NCBI RefSeq assembly: GCF_002954705.1 | Contig: NZ_MSCO01000001.1 | Span: 649,361-696,258, forward strand | Reading direction: 5' to 3' | Source of the DNA: Aliivibrio sifiae | GTDB lineage: Bacteria > Pseudomonadota > Gammaproteobacteria > Enterobacterales > Vibrionaceae | Length of the DNA stretch: 46,898 bases | Shown: positions 36,279-46,898 of the stretch, piece after piece | Numbering within the stretch: the first letter of the stretch is position 1 | Layout: every line of letters begins with the position of its first letter | Made by a program: the position numbers and the translations under genes | The notes under the pieces: generated by a model | What the model saw: the letters and a program-made list of their open reading frames with translations, nothing else | The model's database searches: none | What the model was told of the DNA's origin: nothing

Positions 36279-38855
36279 TTAGTTAGCTACAATGTTTAAT
36301 AGTTTGCCCGGTACATAGATAACTTTACGGATAGTTAAACCATCTAAGAATTTAATTGCGTTTTCATCTTTTAGACCAAGCTCTTTAACTTGCTCTTCTG
36401 TTGCATCAGCAGCAACAATCAGTTTTGCACGCAATTTACCGTTAATCATAACAACGATAGTTTTTTCATCTTCAACAAGTGCTTTTTCATCAAATGTTGG
36501 CCATGCCGCTGTATCGATATTTGATTCACCTAATGCATCCCACATTGCAAAGCTTGCGTGTGGAGTCATTGGGTAAAGCATTACAACAACCGCTTTTAAT
36601 GCTTCATCAAGAAGGGCACGGTCTTGTGCTGATTCTTGAGGTGCTTTATTTAGTTTGTTCATCAATTCCATGATTGCAGCAATCGCAGTGTTGAATGTTT
36701 GGCGACGGCCAATATCATCACTTACTTTTGCAATGGTTTTGTGAACATCTCGGCGTAGTGCTTTTTGGTCACCAGAAAGAGCTGCAATATCTAACGCTTC
36801 AGTTGCACCTTTTGTTGTGTGCTCGTGAACTAATTTCCATACACGTTTTAGGAAGCGACTTGCGCCTTCAACACCTGATTCTTGCCATTCAAGTGTCATA
36901 TCAGCAGGCGCTGCAAACATCATGAATAGACGAACGGTATCTGCACCAAATTTATCAACCATCTCTTGAGGGTCAATACCGTTGTTTTTAGACTTAGACA
37001 TTTTGATCATGCCTGAGTGGTCAACGTTACGGCCTTGGTTGTCGATTGCTTTCTCGATGCGACCTTTTGCGTCACGCTCAATCGTTACATCTGTTGGTGC
37101 GATCCACTCTTTTGTGCCTTTTTCATTAGTGTGGCTAAATGCATCTGCAAGTACCATACCTTGACATAAAAGTTGCTTGAATGGTTCATCAGAGTTTACA
37201 TAGCCCGCATCACGTAGAAGCTTGTGGAAGAAGCGAGAGTAAAGAAGGTGCATACATGCATGTTCAATACCACCAACGTACTGGTCTACTGGTAACCAGT
37301 AGTTTGCTTTTTCTGGGTCTAGAATATCGTCAGCTTGTGGTGAACAGTAACGTGCATAGTACCAAGATGATTCCATGAAGGTATCAAAGGTATCTGTTTC
37401 ACGAAGTGCTGGCTCGCCATTGAATGTGGTTTTCGCCCATTCTTTATCGGCTTTGATAGGGCTAGTTACGCCATCCATTACTACATCTTCAGGAAGAATA
37501 ACTGGTAATTGATCTGCAGGCACTGGGTGAACTTCACCATCTTCAGTTGTTACCATTGGGATTGGAGCGCCCCAGTAACGTTGACGAGAAACACCCCAGT
37601 CACGTAGACGGAAGTTTACTGTTTTCTTGCCTTTACCTTCTGCTTCTAATTTCGCAGCAATAGCATCAAACGCTTCTTGGAAAGCAAGACCGTCGAATTC
37701 ACCTGAATCAAACAGAACGCCTTTTTCAGTGTAAGCGGCTTCAGATACGTCAACATCAGAACCATCTTCAGGCTTGATTACAGGGATGATGTCGATGCTG
37801 TATTTAGTTGCAAATTCATAGTCACGTTGATCGTGAGCAGGAACCGCCATTACCGCACCTGTGCCGTAGTCCATTAGTACAAAGTTAGCGACAAAAACAG
37901 GAACAACACGGCCATTAAGAGGATGAATTGCCGTTAAGCCGGTATCCATGCCTTTCTTTTCCATTGTTGCTAGTTCAGCTTCAGCAACTTTGGTATTGCG
38001 ACATTCTTCATTGAAAGCAAATAACTCTGGGTTTGTTGCTGCTGCTTTTTCTGCAAGAGGGTGACCAGCTGCGATAGCAACGTAAGTCACGCCCATTAGC
38101 GTATCTGGACGTGTGGTATATACTTCTAAAGGTGCTTCTTCGCCGTTAACAGCAAAAGATAGCTCAACGCCTTCAGAACGACCAATCCAGTTACGTTGCA
38201 TGGTTTTAACCATTTCAGGCCAACCATCAAGGTTATCTAGATCGTCAAGAAGTTCTTGTGCGTATTCGGTGATTTTAATGAACCACTGTGGAATCTTTTT
38301 TTGTTCAACAGGGGTATCACAACGCCAACAACAACCGTCTTCAACTTGTTCGTTTGCAAGAACAGTTTGGTCATTAGGACACCAGTTTACAGAAGAGGTT
38401 TTCTTGTAAACTAGGCCTTTGTTGTACAGTTTTGTGAAGAACTCTTGTTCCCAACGGTAGTACTCAGGCGTACATGTTGCGAACTCACGATTCCAATCGT
38501 AACCAAAGCCTAATAGCTTAAGCTGGTTTTTCATGTATTCGATGTTTTCGTAAGTCCAAGGTGCTGGTGCTGTGTTGTTTTTAACAGCCGCATTCTCAGC
38601 AGGAAGACCAAACGCATCCCAACCGATAGGTTGCATTACGTTTTTGCCTTGAAGGCGCTGATAACGAGAAACTACGTCACCAATGGTGTAGTTACGAACG
38701 TGACCCATGTGTAGACGACCACTTGGGTATGGGAACATTGAGAGGCAATAGAATTTTTCTTTGCTTGCGTCTTCAGTTACAACAAATGTTTTGTTGTCGT
38801 CCCAATGTTTTTGGATCTTTTGTTCAAGATCCTGTGGATTATATTGTTCTTGCAT
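36279..38855 (-). CDS. leuS: Leucyl-tRNA synthetase
   Basis: A class Ia synthetase that charges tRNA-Leu. The HIGH-type motif is in [19 protein letters not shown], zinc/insert region [12 protein letters not shown], the CP1 editing domain has [23 protein letters not shown], and the KMSKS loop is [14 protein letters not shown]. The C-terminal domain is complete. It has 858 residues, the usual bacterial length. It starts at ATG 38855, and is divergent from ybeL. Confidence 0.97.
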   Translation of the reverse strand: MQEQYNPQDLEQKIQKHWDDNKTFVVTEDASKEKFYCLSMFPYPSGRLHMGHVRNYTIGDVVSRYQRLQGKNVMQPIGWDAFGLPAENAAVKNNTAPAPWTYENIEYMKNQLKLLGFGYDWNREFATCTPEYYRWEQEFFTKLYNKGLVYKKTSSVNWCPNDQTVLANEQVEDGCCWRCDTPVEQKKIPQWFIKITEYAQELLDDLDNLDGWPEMVKTMQRNWIGRSEGVELSFAVNGEEAPLEVYTTRPDTLMGVTYVAIAAGHPLAEKAAATNPELFAFNEECRNTKVAEAELATMEKKGMDTGLTAIHPLNGRVVPVFVANFVLMDYGTGAVMAVPAHDQRDYEFATKYSIDIIPVIKPEDGSDVDVSEAAYTEKGVLFDSGEFDGLAFQEAFDAIAAKLEAEGKGKKTVNFRLRDWGVSRQRYWGAPIPMVTTEDGEVHPVPADQLPVILPEDVVMDGVTSPIKADKEWAKTTFNGEPALRETDTFDTFMESSWYYARYCSPQADDILDPEKANYWLPVDQYVGGIEHACMHLLYSRFFHKLLRDAGYVNSDEPFKQLLCQGMVLADAFSHTNEKGTKEWIAPTDVTIERDAKGRIEKAIDNQGRNVDHSGMIKMSKSKNNGIDPQEMVDKFGADTVRLFMMFAAPADMTLEWQESGVEGASRFLKRVWKLVHEHTTKGATEALDIAALSGDQKALRRDVHKTIAKVSDDIGRRQTFNTAIAAIMELMNKLNKAPQESAQDRALLDEALKAVVVMLYPMTPHASFAMWDALGESNIDTAAWPTFDEKALVEDEKTIVVMINGKLRAKLIVAADATEEQVKELGLKDENAIKFLDGLTIRKVIYVPGKLLNIVAN

Positions 38856-39022
38856 CGATTTACCCAGTTATGTCAGTGGATCACAAAATTTGTGAGATCG
38901 GTTTGATCAGATAATACTTGATCAGCATAGAATAACTAATGGAGCGCTTATACTCAAGCGACCTGATAACCTTTAACTCACTCTTCGCTATAATAAATCT
39001 AGCGAATTCTTGGAGGTGACTT

Positions 39023-39505
39023 ATGTCTAAGCAAAAAACAGGTTATAACGCTGTCTTTGAGCGTGTGATGAACGTATTGGAAAGAAGTCCTGAAGAATTT
39101 CAGCATTGGGCTAAATCATCAGAAGAAGTCATTGAAGCGGCCTCTGATATGACGAAAGACGAATTGGAATTAATATCGAGTTATGTAAGAAGAGATATTA
39201 AGGAGTTTGCGCAAAGCTATGAGGAGAGTAAAACAACGTTTCCTGATTCTCCTTTTTACCGATTAATTGCAGATTCAGTTTGGCATGGGTTACTTGAAAT
39301 AACCGACAAAACACAAGTGGAATGGAAAGAGGTGTTTGATGATATAGAGCATCAAGGTGTTTATCAAGCAGGTGAAGTTGTCGGTTTAGGTATTTTAGTG
39401 TGTGAAAAATGTGGTCACCGTGAGCAATTTAATCATGCTCAAATTATTCAACCATGCACACATTGTGAAAATGAAGCGTTTACGCGTGTGTCATTGAAAC
39501 CATAG
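39023..39505 (+). CDS. ybeL: YbeL family zinc-ribbon protein (DUF1451)
   Basis: A 160-residue cytosolic protein of unknown function. The N-terminal two thirds are charged and helical. The C-terminus is a zinc ribbon with two CxxC pairs, CEKCGHREQFNH and CTHCENEAF. A GGAGG sequence lies a few bases before the ATG. It is divergent from leuS, as in E. coli, and convergent with lnt. Confidence 0.9.
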   Translation: MSKQKTGYNAVFERVMNVLERSPEEFQHWAKSSEEVIEAASDMTKDELELISSYVRRDIKEFAQSYEESKTTFPDSPFYRLIADSVWHGLLEITDKTQVEWKEVFDDIEHQGVYQAGEVVGLGILVCEKCGHREQFNHAQIIQPCTHCENEAFTRVSLKP

Positions 39506-39529
39506 TTCTCCACTATTTAAAAGAGAGAA

Positions 39530-39560
39530 GGTCTGTATCTCAAGATGATATACAGACCCT
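39530..39560. terminator. Stem-loop between ybeL and lnt
   Basis: A perfect 9-bp stem GGTCTGTAT/ATACAGACC with an 11-base loop lies between convergent genes. Runs of T are short on both sides, so termination may be moderate. Confidence 0.6.
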
Positions 39561-39569
39561 TTAGTGTGA

Positions 39570-41075
39570 TTATTGACGCTTACGCCAAGCAATAACCAAC
39601 GATAGCATGACGAGTAGATACAGGGGCCATGTTCCCCAATAGCGATAAGGGGTCGTCCCTGTTGTCGGGATCACTTCACCACGCAATACTGCCGTTGTAA
39701 ACTGTGGAATTTGCTTGGTAATATTACCTCTATGGTCGGTAATGGCGGTTACACCATTATTGGTTGAGCGAATAACTGGTTTTCCTATCTCTAAAGCTCG
39801 CATTTGAGCCATTTCCATGTGTTGTAATGGACCAATAGAAGTACCAAACCAAGCATCATTAGACAGCGTTAAAATATAATCAGTCTGCGGTGTGATGTTT
39901 TCTCTCACTTGCTCACCATAAACGATTTCGTAGCATAATGCAGGAGCTAAATGGGTGCCGCTAGCTTCCATATTTGGTTGAATATAATCACCACGACTAA
40001 ATGATGACATTGGTAGATTAAATATTGGCGCTAATGGTCTAAGTAATGCTTCGAATGGTACAAATTCACCAAAAGGAAGTAAGTGATGCTTACTATATCT
40101 TGGTTGGTCGAGATAGTTGTAACCACCAGTTCCGTTTACGCCTAGAGAAATAATATTGTTATAGAAGTTTCCTGTCGGGCTTTCGCCTACAATTCCAGTA
40201 ATGACTGTACTGTTGTTCATTGTAGCTGCACTATCAAGATTACGTAGAAAACTCGGTATTTCCATTTCTAAAGCTGGTATTGCCGCTTCAGGCCAAATAA
40301 TTAAATCAGCATCCCAATTTTGACGAGTTAAATCCATGTACTTCATGATGGTCGGCCAGCGTTCGCTAGGTAACCATTTCAAGGCTTGATTAATATTCCC
40401 TTGAATTAAGGCAACTTTAGTGACTTTTTCTGGTTGCGGAGTTACCCAATCAAAAGGCTTTATCGCAAAAGAAGTAACCACTAAAATTGCGGGAATAAGT
40501 AAAAGCCACCATTTTTTTTCTAATAAAGAATAGGTGATAGCGCCAACAGAGATAATGATAATGGCGGTTATACCTTCAACACCAAAGATAGGACCCCATG
40601 CGGATAATGGGCTGTCTATTTGACTATAACCGAGCCACAGCCACGGAAAACCAGTAAAGACCCAACCACGAAGCCAATCAGTGATCAACCAGAGTGCAGG
40701 TAAAGCAAGTAAGTATTTACTTAATGATGAGTGTGAAAATAATCGGGTTGCTAGAAAAGTAAATAGCATCGGATAAAGAGCAAGATAACTGATAAGACCA
40801 ATCATTAAGAAAAGCCCAGCAGCCATTGGCATCCCGCCAAAGTTATCAATACTTATATGAACCCAACTGATCCCACAACCAAAATAGCCTAAACCCCAAA
40901 AGAATCCGAGCCAAGTTGCTCGCTTGGTTGTTTGTTGGTGCAATAATAAAAATAGGCAAAGTGGGGAAATAAAAGCAAAAGGCCATAAAGAATAGGGAGC
41001 AAAAGCCAGAGTGGCACTTGCACCAGAGAGAATGGCAATAAGAAGGCGAATAAGGTAATGGTTCGAAAATGGCAT
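39570..41075 (-). CDS. lnt: Apolipoprotein N-acyltransferase
   Basis: An inner-membrane enzyme that adds the third acyl chain to lipoproteins, needed for Lol sorting of proteins like YajG, RlpA and LptE in this window. About eight N-terminal transmembrane segments precede a nitrilase domain with the triad Glu in [11 protein letters not shown], Lys in [16 protein letters not shown] and Cys in [14 protein letters not shown] start at ATG 41075 ([14 protein letters not shown]), giving 501 residues; the frame opens four codons earlier with a TTG. It follows corC as in E. coli. Confidence 0.94.
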   Translation of the reverse strand: MPFSNHYLIRLLIAILSGASATLAFAPYSLWPFAFISPLCLFLLLHQQTTKRATWLGFFWGLGYFGCGISWVHISIDNFGGMPMAAGLFLMIGLISYLALYPMLFTFLATRLFSHSSLSKYLLALPALWLITDWLRGWVFTGFPWLWLGYSQIDSPLSAWGPIFGVEGITAIIIISVGAITYSLLEKKWWLLLIPAILVVTSFAIKPFDWVTPQPEKVTKVALIQGNINQALKWLPSERWPTIMKYMDLTRQNWDADLIIWPEAAIPALEMEIPSFLRNLDSAATMNNSTVITGIVGESPTGNFYNNIISLGVNGTGGYNYLDQPRYSKHHLLPFGEFVPFEALLRPLAPIFNLPMSSFSRGDYIQPNMEASGTHLAPALCYEIVYGEQVRENITPQTDYILTLSNDAWFGTSIGPLQHMEMAQMRALEIGKPVIRSTNNGVTAITDHRGNITKQIPQFTTAVLRGEVIPTTGTTPYRYWGTWPLYLLVMLSLVIAWRKRQ

Positions 41076-41154
41076 GAAAGGTCTCAAACAAATAATGAAA
41101 GAACAGTTAGGTAATATCAGTTGTTGTAATTAGTCTTCAAAAGTCTGATAAAGT

Positions 41155-41180
41155 TCAGCCGCTTATTGCTAAGCGGCTGA
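41155..41180. terminator. Strong stem-loop between corC and lnt
   Basis: A perfect 11-bp stem TCAGCCGCTTA/TAAGCGGCTGA with loop TTGC. On the minus strand it is followed by ACTTTATC, a poor T tract, so it may attenuate or stabilise RNA rather than fully terminate. Confidence 0.6.
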
Positions 41181-41185
41181 GGATA

Positions 41186-42061
41186 TTACTCTTCTTCGTG
41201 TTTCTTTTCCGATTCTTTTTCAGGAATCGTCACTTGAAGTTGTATGATGCGACGGTTATCGGCAGCGGTTACTTTAAAAGTAAAGCCTGATATTTCGATA
41301 GTTTCGCCACTTTCAGGTAAATGCCCAAAACTGGTTAATACTAAACCGCCAACGGTATCAATCTCTTCGTCACTGAAGTGTGTTGAAAAAGCGTCATTAA
41401 AGTCATCGATTTCAGTTAAGGCTTTCACAGCAAAAGTGTGTTTGCTTAACTGACGGATGTCTTTTTCTTCTTCGTCATCAAACTCATCTTCAATATCCCC
41501 AACAATTTCTTCAAGGATATCTTCAATGGTAACTAAACCAGAAACTCCACCAAACTCATCGACTACGATGGCCATGTGGTAACGCTCTTCTCTAAACTCT
41601 TTTAAAAGTTTATCAACACGTTTGCTTTCTGGTACTACAACAGCAGGTCGAATAACTTGTTCGATTTCAAAGGCTTCACAATCTGAGCCTAAGTATCTTA
41701 GTAAGTCCTTCGCAAGGAGTATTCCTTCAACATGGTCTTTGTCTTCACTGATCACAGGGTAGCGTGAGTGTGACGCTTCTATGATTGTCGCTATCAGTGA
41801 TTCAAGATTTTGCGTTTTTTCTACAGTGACCATCTGGGACCGCGGTAACATAATATCGCGAACTCTCATTTCAGATATCTCCATTACACCTTCGAGCATG
41901 TCTCGGGTATCGTGGTCAATAACTTCATTTTCCTCAGAATCTCTAAATACATCTACCAATTCTCGGCGATCTTTAGGTTCTCCTTGGAACAGTTGTGAAA
42001 GGCGTCCTAAGAAGGACTTTCTACTCGGACCTTCTGTATTCTGTGAATTTTCGTCGTTCAT
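41186..42061 (-). CDS. corC: CorC family protein (CBS-pair, Mg2+/Co2+ efflux associated)
   Basis: A 291-residue protein with two CBS domains ([14 protein letters not shown]... and [33 protein letters not shown]) and a C-terminal CorC/HlyC domain (about residues 205-285). In Salmonella it is linked to magnesium and cobalt efflux with CorA. The start at ATG 42061 gives [15 protein letters not shown], matching the family; the frame is open nine codons upstream. It lies between ybeY and lnt as in E. coli. Confidence 0.93.
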   Translation of the reverse strand: MNDENSQNTEGPSRKSFLGRLSQLFQGEPKDRRELVDVFRDSEENEVIDHDTRDMLEGVMEISEMRVRDIMLPRSQMVTVEKTQNLESLIATIIEASHSRYPVISEDKDHVEGILLAKDLLRYLGSDCEAFEIEQVIRPAVVVPESKRVDKLLKEFREERYHMAIVVDEFGGVSGLVTIEDILEEIVGDIEDEFDDEEEKDIRQLSKHTFAVKALTEIDDFNDAFSTHFSDEEIDTVGGLVLTSFGHLPESGETIEISGFTFKVTAADNRRIIQLQVTIPEKESEKKHEEE

Positions 42062-42130
42062 GGCTTCTTTAAAAGTAGTTGCTATCAATGTGGATAGCTC
42101 ACATAGGTAACTATTGGATCATTCCAATAA

Positions 42131-42592
42131 TTATTTCTCAGCAAGATATGGATCTTCAAATCCCATGCCTTGCATTAATTCTGTTTCGAGTGATTCCATC
42201 TCTTCAGCTTCTTCATCCTCGATATGGTCATAACCTAGCAGATGGAGGCTGCCATGTACAACCATATGCGCCCAATGTGCTAATAAAGGCTTGTTTTGTT
42301 CAACAGCTTCTTTTTCAACGACTTGACGGCAGATGATTAAATCACCAAGTAAATCAATTTCAATTTCTGGTGGTGCTTCAAATGGGAAAGACAGCACATT
42401 TGTTGGTTTGTCCATTCCACGATATTGATGGTTTAACTCATGACTTTCTTTTTCATCTACAATTCGAATCGTTAATTCTGCTTGTGGTTGAAATTGAGGA
42501 ATTACTGCATTTAACCAAGACATCATGTCTTTTTCTGAAGGCAGATCTTTTTCATTTTCACATGCAATTTGTAGATCGAGTTCAATGCTCAT
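42131..42592 (-). CDS. ybeY: Endoribonuclease YbeY (rRNA maturation)
   Basis: A zinc-dependent single-strand endoribonuclease used for 16S rRNA 3-prime maturation and 70S quality control. The zinc site is [11 protein letters not shown] (His-x3-His-x5-His), and the family stretch [20 protein letters not shown] is complete. It has 153 residues. It follows ybeZ by 21 bases. Confidence 0.95.
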   Translation of the reverse strand: MSIELDLQIACENEKDLPSEKDMMSWLNAVIPQFQPQAELTIRIVDEKESHELNHQYRGMDKPTNVLSFPFEAPPEIEIDLLGDLIICRQVVEKEAVEQNKPLLAHWAHMVVHGSLHLLGYDHIEDEEAEEMESLETELMQGMGFEDPYLAEK

Positions 42593-42613
42593 CGTTCACC
42601 TAAAATTATGGTA

Positions 42614-43684
42614 CTAGTTATTTTCAGAGTCGATTAAATATGCTTCACGTTCTTGCTTTCGACGCTGTTCTTCTAGTTTACGCTCTTTTTGATCATTTGC
42701 TTCCCATTTTTCATAAGCATTTACAATACGGGCGACAACCGGGTGGCGGACAACGTCATCGGCAATAAAGAAATTGAAGCTAATTTCATCAACTTCAGAT
42801 AATACTTCAATAGCGTGACGTAAACCTGATTTAGCTCCACGGGGTAAATCTATTTGAGTGACATCGCCTGTAATTACCGCACGAGAATTAAAACCAATAC
42901 GAGTTAAGAACATTTTCATTTGTTCTACAGTGGTGTTTTGGCTCTCATCTAAAATAATAAAAGCATCGTTTAATGTACGACCACGCATATAGGCCAGTGG
43001 TGCTACTTCAATTACATTACGTTCGATGAGTTTTTCAACACGCTCAAACCCAAGCATTTCAAATAGCGCATCATAAAGAGGGCGTAGGTAAGGGTCGACT
43101 TTCTGACTTAGGTCACCTGGTAAGAAACCCAGTTTTTCGCCTGCTTCAACCGCTGGACGGGTTAGAAGAATACGACGAACTTCTTGTCGTTCAAGTGCAT
43201 CAACTGCTGCTGCAACTGCTAAATAGGTTTTACCAGTACCCGCAGGACCAATACCAAACGTAATATCATGAGTTACCATATTGGTTACATATTGCGCTTG
43301 GTTTTCTGTTCGTGGTTTTATAAGGCCCTTCTTAGTCTTGATAAAGATTTCTTTGCCATAAGGGATGGTAGAAACGTCTTCTTTGTCTTGCTCTAATATG
43401 CCTGATTCTTTTACTGCTAAATGTATTTGTTCTGGCTCAATATCAGGGTACTGGTTTTTAACGGGTGCAGTATCAACATACAAATCTTTTAAAATATTAA
43501 CAGCAGCCGAAACGGTATGAGGCTTACCTACGACAGTAAAAAGATTGCCGCGATAGTTTACTTCTACACCTAAACGGCGCTCAAGATGCTTTATATTGTC
43601 ATCAAATGGGCCGCACAGGCTTGATAATCTCTGATTATTTGCTGGCTCTAAGGTCAACTCTAATTTGGTTGTTTTAATGCTCAA
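42614..43684 (-). CDS. ybeZ: PhoH-like ATPase YbeZ
   Basis: A 356-residue ATP-binding protein partnered with YbeY. A KH-like N-terminal region (LTLEPANNQRLSSLCGPFDDNIKHLERRLGV is the recognisable type of start, shown here in part) precedes the PhoH domain with Walker A GPAGTGKTYLA, AEGLGFLPGDL-like AGEKLGFLPGDLSQKVDPYLRP and Walker B AFIILDESQN. The C-terminal tail is charged. The start is a TTG at 43684 with GAGG five bases upstream. It is separated from miaB by a terminator. Confidence 0.93.
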   Translation of the reverse strand: MSIKTTKLELTLEPANNQRLSSLCGPFDDNIKHLERRLGVEVNYRGNLFTVVGKPHTVSAAVNILKDLYVDTAPVKNQYPDIEPEQIHLAVKESGILEQDKEDVSTIPYGKEIFIKTKKGLIKPRTENQAQYVTNMVTHDITFGIGPAGTGKTYLAVAAAVDALERQEVRRILLTRPAVEAGEKLGFLPGDLSQKVDPYLRPLYDALFEMLGFERVEKLIERNVIEVAPLAYMRGRTLNDAFIILDESQNTTVEQMKMFLTRIGFNSRAVITGDVTQIDLPRGAKSGLRHAIEVLSEVDEISFNFFIADDVVRHPVVARIVNAYEKWEANDQKERKLEEQRRKQEREAYLIDSENN

Positions 43685-43764
43685 TGTCGCCTCGCGTATT
43701 GGTAACTATGGGGTATGTCTATTATTTATTGGGTAAATACTAAACTTTCTCAAGACCGAATAAG

Positions 43765-43800
43765 AAAAAAGATGATCAAGTAACCTTAATCATCTTTTTT
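43765..43800. terminator. Intrinsic terminator after miaB
   Basis: AAAAAAGATGAT and ATCATCTTTTTT form a 12-bp stem around a 12-base loop. On the minus strand it ends miaB transcription before ybeZ. Confidence 0.85.
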
Positions 43801-43828
43801 AGTGTTTGATTTTATTGAGGTGATCACA

Positions 43829-45253
43829 TTATGGTGTAAAAGTACCTACACCTAGATCATCTTCACGACGAGTTTTTTCTATCATCTCTGAAGGTGAAAC
43901 TGCAACGCGTAGTCCCATGTCTTTTTCGGTGCGAACTAGCTCACCACGTAGTGAATTAGTGAATGATTCAGTAATATGAATATCAACAAACTGGCCGATT
44001 AACTCAGGACTACCGATGAAGTTAACAACACGGTTATTTTCAGTACGAGCACGTAACTCCATTGGGTTACGTTTTGATGGACCTTCAACTAACGCACGAA
44101 CTTCTGTATCTAGCATTTGACGAGAGAAACGCGCTGATTGGAAGTTAATTTGTTGTTGAAGTTCAGCCAAACGATCTTTTTTCGTTTGCTCTGGGATATC
44201 ACATGGATAATCAGCAGCAGGTGTACCTGGACGTGGAGAGAAGACAAAACTGTAGCTCATATCAAAATCTACGTCTTTAATTAGTTTCATTGTGTCTTGG
44301 AAGTCTTTTTCTGACTCACCAGGGAAAGCAACGATGAAATCCGAACTTATTAGTATATCAGGACGTGCTTTACGTAGTTTACGAATAATAGATTTATACT
44401 CAATAGCAGTATGAGGGCGTTTCATCATCGTTAGAATGCGATCTGAGCCACTTTGTACTGGTAAATGTAAGAAGCTTACTAGTTCAGGTGTATCTTCATA
44501 AACCGCAACAATGTCGTCACCAAACTCTAATGGGTGGCTTGTTGTAAAGCGCAAGCGGTCGATACCATCAATAGAGGCAACCATGCGAAGTAATTCAGCA
44601 AAAGTACAAATGTCACCATCATAGGTAGGACCGCGGTAAGCATTTACGTTTTGACCTAGTAGGTTTACTTCACGTACACCTTGACCGGCCAGCTGTGCAA
44701 TTTCGAACAATACATCATCTAATGGACGGCTAACTTCTTCACCACGAGTATAAGGAACTACACAATAAGTGCAGTATTTTGAACAACCTTCCATGATAGA
44801 AACGAACGCAGATACGCCATCGGCTTTTGGCTCAGGAAGGTTATCGAATTTTTCTATCTCAGGGAATGAAATATCCATTACTGGTTTTTCATTTGATTGA
44901 GATTGTTTGATCATTTCAGGCAAACGGTGAAGCGTTTGAGGCCCAAAAATAACATCTACATAAGGAGCTCGTTGACGAATATGATCGCCTTCTTGTGTAG
45001 CAACACAACCGCCAACACCAATAACTAAGTCTGGTTTTTTATCTTTTAAATGTTTCCAGCGGCCCAGTTGGTGAAACACTTTTTCTTGTGCTTTTTCACG
45101 AATTGAACAGGTATTTAATAACAGAACATCCGCTTCTTTTGGATCTTCAGTTAATTCATAACCATTTGCGGCACCTAAAAGATCGGCCATTTTAGATGAA
45201 TCGTATTCGTTCATCTGGCAGCCCCAGGTTTTGATTAGCAGTTTCTTAGTCAT
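43829..45253 (-). CDS. miaB: tRNA-2-methylthio-N6-dimethylallyladenosine synthase MiaB
   Basis: A radical-SAM methylthiotransferase that converts i6A37 to ms2i6A37 in tRNAs reading UNN codons. N-terminal MTTase domain with Cys12 ([11 protein letters not shown]), [11 protein letters not shown] and [11 protein letters not shown] for the auxiliary cluster; radical-SAM cluster CSKYCTYC; C-terminal TRAM domain (about residues 380-445). It has 474 residues. It is divergent from ubiF, as in E. coli. Confidence 0.96.
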   Translation of the reverse strand: MTKKLLIKTWGCQMNEYDSSKMADLLGAANGYELTEDPKEADVLLLNTCSIREKAQEKVFHQLGRWKHLKDKKPDLVIGVGGCVATQEGDHIRQRAPYVDVIFGPQTLHRLPEMIKQSQSNEKPVMDISFPEIEKFDNLPEPKADGVSAFVSIMEGCSKYCTYCVVPYTRGEEVSRPLDDVLFEIAQLAGQGVREVNLLGQNVNAYRGPTYDGDICTFAELLRMVASIDGIDRLRFTTSHPLEFGDDIVAVYEDTPELVSFLHLPVQSGSDRILTMMKRPHTAIEYKSIIRKLRKARPDILISSDFIVAFPGESEKDFQDTMKLIKDVDFDMSYSFVFSPRPGTPAADYPCDIPEQTKKDRLAELQQQINFQSARFSRQMLDTEVRALVEGPSKRNPMELRARTENNRVVNFIGSPELIGQFVDIHITESFTNSLRGELVRTEKDMGLRVAVSPSEMIEKTRREDDLGVGTFTP

Positions 45254-45480
45254 GTAACTTTTTCACTCGTATTTTATTACTAGAATTCGGTACAGTTTTG
45301 AGAGACAAGCTCAATCAAAACGGATAGGGCGCGTATTGTACTGCTTTCCACGCTTAATGACTAGATGTAGACGTCCTTGAATATTTTAAGGGTATTAGGG
45401 CATGACTTATCTGAATGATTTAGATTAAGAGTGAATCACGGTAGAATGAAGGAAATTATTGACTCATATAAGGTCTATGG

Positions 45481-46638
45481 ATGATGAAAGAATATGATTA
45501 CGCTATCGTTGGTGGTGGAATGGTGGGAGCCGCTACCGCTATTGGTTTATCGAAATTAGGGTATCAAGTTGCTGTTATTGAATATAAAGCTCCCGATTCT
45601 TTTGATGATAGTCAAGCAATGGATATTCGTGTTTCTGCTATTTCTCAATCTTCCGTTGACTTACTTGAAGCATTGGGGGCTTGGCAATCTATTAAAGAAA
45701 TGCGTGTATGTCCTTATAAGCGATTAGAAACATGGGAGCACCCCGAATGCAGAACTCGTTTTCATTCAAATGCATTAAATATGGATCAGCTTGGTTTTAT
45801 TGTTGAAAATCGCCTTATGCAATTAGGGCTATGGCAGACGTTTTCTACTTTTGAAAATCTGACGATTATTACTCCTGCAAAAATCGCTGATCTTGAGTTT
45901 TTTACTGACCACAATGTACTGACATTGGAAAGTGGCGATAAAATTAAAGCAAAATGGGTTATTGGTGCTGATGGCGCGAATTCTTATGTCCGTCAGAAAG
46001 CAAAAATAGGTATCACTGCTTGGGATTATCGTCAGCACTGCATGTTAATTAATATAGAAACAGAAAAAAATCAACAAGATATAACTTGGCAGTGGTTTAC
46101 TCCTTCTGGTCCTCGCTCATTCCTTCCCTTACATGGAAATAAAGGCTCTTTAGTTTGGTATGACTCCCCTCAGCGTATTAAACAGCTTTCTTCTATGAGT
46201 TCAATTCAATTAGAAAAAGAAATTAAAGCCTATTTCCCACAGGAATTGGGAGAATTTACTGTAGAGCAGCATGGTTCTTTTCCTTTAACGCGTCGACATG
46301 CTCAAAAATATGTCGCTCAGCGTTGTGTTTTATTAGGGGATGCAGCTCATACTATTAATCCTTTAGCAGGACAGGGGGTGAATTTGGGCTTTAAAGATGT
46401 AAAGGTGCTATTGGAAGAAATTGAATCCAAAGGCGCAGAGACAGATAGGGCGTTACGTATTTATGAATCAAGACGAAAAACAGATAATTTAGCGATGCAA
46501 TCAAGTATGGATTTGTTTTATACGTTATTCAGTAACTCTTTACCGTCAGTTAAATTTTTACGTAATGTAGGTTTGAAATTCGCTGACTCTTCAGGGGCGT
46601 TAAAAACGCAAGCGTTGAAGTATGCATTAGGTTTATAG
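45481..46638 (+). CDS. ubiF: Ubiquinone biosynthesis FAD monooxygenase (UbiF type)
   Basis: A flavin hydroxylase of ubiquinone synthesis, by position and likeness UbiF, which hydroxylates C6 of 2-octaprenyl-3-methyl-6-methoxy-1,4-benzoquinol. FAD motifs: DYAIVGGGMVGAATAIGLSK (GxGxxG), the mid motif VIGADGANSYVRQKAKI, and GDAAHTINPLAGQGVNLGFKD. It has 385 residues. An AAGG lies seven bases before ATG 45481; the next codon is also ATG. UbiH and UbiI share these motifs, and the miaB-divergent location is what favours UbiF. Confidence 0.9.
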   Translation: MMKEYDYAIVGGGMVGAATAIGLSKLGYQVAVIEYKAPDSFDDSQAMDIRVSAISQSSVDLLEALGAWQSIKEMRVCPYKRLETWEHPECRTRFHSNALNMDQLGFIVENRLMQLGLWQTFSTFENLTIITPAKIADLEFFTDHNVLTLESGDKIKAKWVIGADGANSYVRQKAKIGITAWDYRQHCMLINIETEKNQQDITWQWFTPSGPRSFLPLHGNKGSLVWYDSPQRIKQLSSMSSIQLEKEIKAYFPQELGEFTVEQHGSFPLTRRHAQKYVAQRCVLLGDAAHTINPLAGQGVNLGFKDVKVLLEEIESKGAETDRALRIYESRRKTDNLAMQSSMDLFYTLFSNSLPSVKFLRNVGLKFADSSGALKTQALKYALGL

Positions 46639-46700
46639 AAATATTAAATCATATCAGGGACTAGAGCTTAGGGACGAGTAAAAACGAATCTGTACAAAGT

Positions 46701-46732
46701 AGGGTGATCATTTGGTCCCCCTTTTTTTATTT
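46701..46732 (+). terminator. Intrinsic terminator after ubiF
   Basis: AGGG-T-GATC and GGTC-C-CCCT pair around ATTT with one internal mismatch and one wobble, followed by seven T. Confidence 0.75.
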
Positions 46733-46862
46733 GTAGAATCACTATTTTTTGAAAAGTGTGGCCTTGTTCCAGCGCTATTTATAAACACTTACTTACTGTT
46801 ATTGGTACAAAGAGAACATGGATATAGGAGAAGAGATAGTGAAAGGAATAGTACAGACGAAA

Positions 46863-46896
46863 AAAAAGCCCATCAAATTAATGATGAGCTTTTTTA
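46863..46896. terminator. Bidirectional stem-loop at the window edge
   Basis: AAAAAGC and GCTTTTT with inner CATCA/TGATG flank an AT loop, one mismatch. It is probably the terminator of a leftward gene that begins beyond the window. Confidence 0.7.
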
Positions 46897-46898
46897 AA

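Noticed and set aside
38113-38409. 98-codon frame antisense to leuS
   Set aside because: It covers the conserved LeuS zinc and editing region and is a shadow.
46712-46897. 61-codon open frame at the right edge
   Set aside because: It overlaps the ubiF terminator and an edge stem-loop, has no ribosome binding site and no recognisable features.

Overview
The window looks like a piece of the main chromosome of a Vibrionaceae bacterium, most likely Aliivibrio (A. fischeri group). The reasons are the low GC content, a complete nqrABCDEF-apbE-nqrM block for the sodium-pumping NADH:quinone oxidoreductase, an OmpK-type nucleoside porin, a periplasmic broad-specificity racemase, and gene orders shared with E. 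coli (bolA/yajG/ampG, pepD-gpt-frsA-proBA, lipA-lipB-ybeD-dacA-rlpA-rodA-mrdA-rlmH-rsfS-holA-lptE-leuS, lnt-corC-ybeY-ybeZ-miaB/ubiF). Genus and species are inferred from recall and were not checked by a search. Most of the window is core genome. I see no rRNA, tRNA, insertion sequence, prophage or CRISPR array.

Layout. 1-7.6 kb: a small LysM lipoprotein, then leftward panE-yajL, ompK and rlmG-yajG-ppiA-ampG, with rightward bolA. 7.6-15.4 kb: the rightward NQR block, in which apbE supplies FMN attachment to NqrB and NqrC and nqrM supplies an assembly factor. 15.4-18 kb: dinB with a perfect LexA box, and a secreted racemase (bsr). 18-26 kb: leftward pepD, then rightward purine permease-gpt, frsA and proB-proA. 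26-39 kb: a long leftward envelope and translation cluster (lipoate attachment, PBP5, RlpA, RodA-PBP2, RlmH, RsfS, HolA, LptE, LeuS). 39-46.9 kb: ybeL, leftward lnt-corC, ybeY-ybeZ and miaB, and rightward ubiF.

The most interesting stretch is the 825-base gap between pepD and the purine permease (19495-20319). It carries two PurR-like operators (19666-19681 and 20277-20292). Between them is what reads as a self-contained RNA unit: an extended -10 promoter, several potential stem-loops, a 28-codon open reading frame with its own Shine-Dalgarno sequence, a UUCG hairpin at its stop codon, and a strong intrinsic terminator. An upstream element can pair with the ribosome binding site of the small frame. 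This resembles an attenuator, riboswitch-like leader or dual-function small RNA in front of a purine uptake and salvage operon. I do not recognise it as a known RNA family.

Other points worth a look are a hairpin that could mask the bsr ribosome binding site, a heptamer tandem repeat running into the lipA stop codon, a CRP-like site upstream of ompK, and a cluster of TTG/GTG start codons in the mrdA-rlmH-rsfS region.
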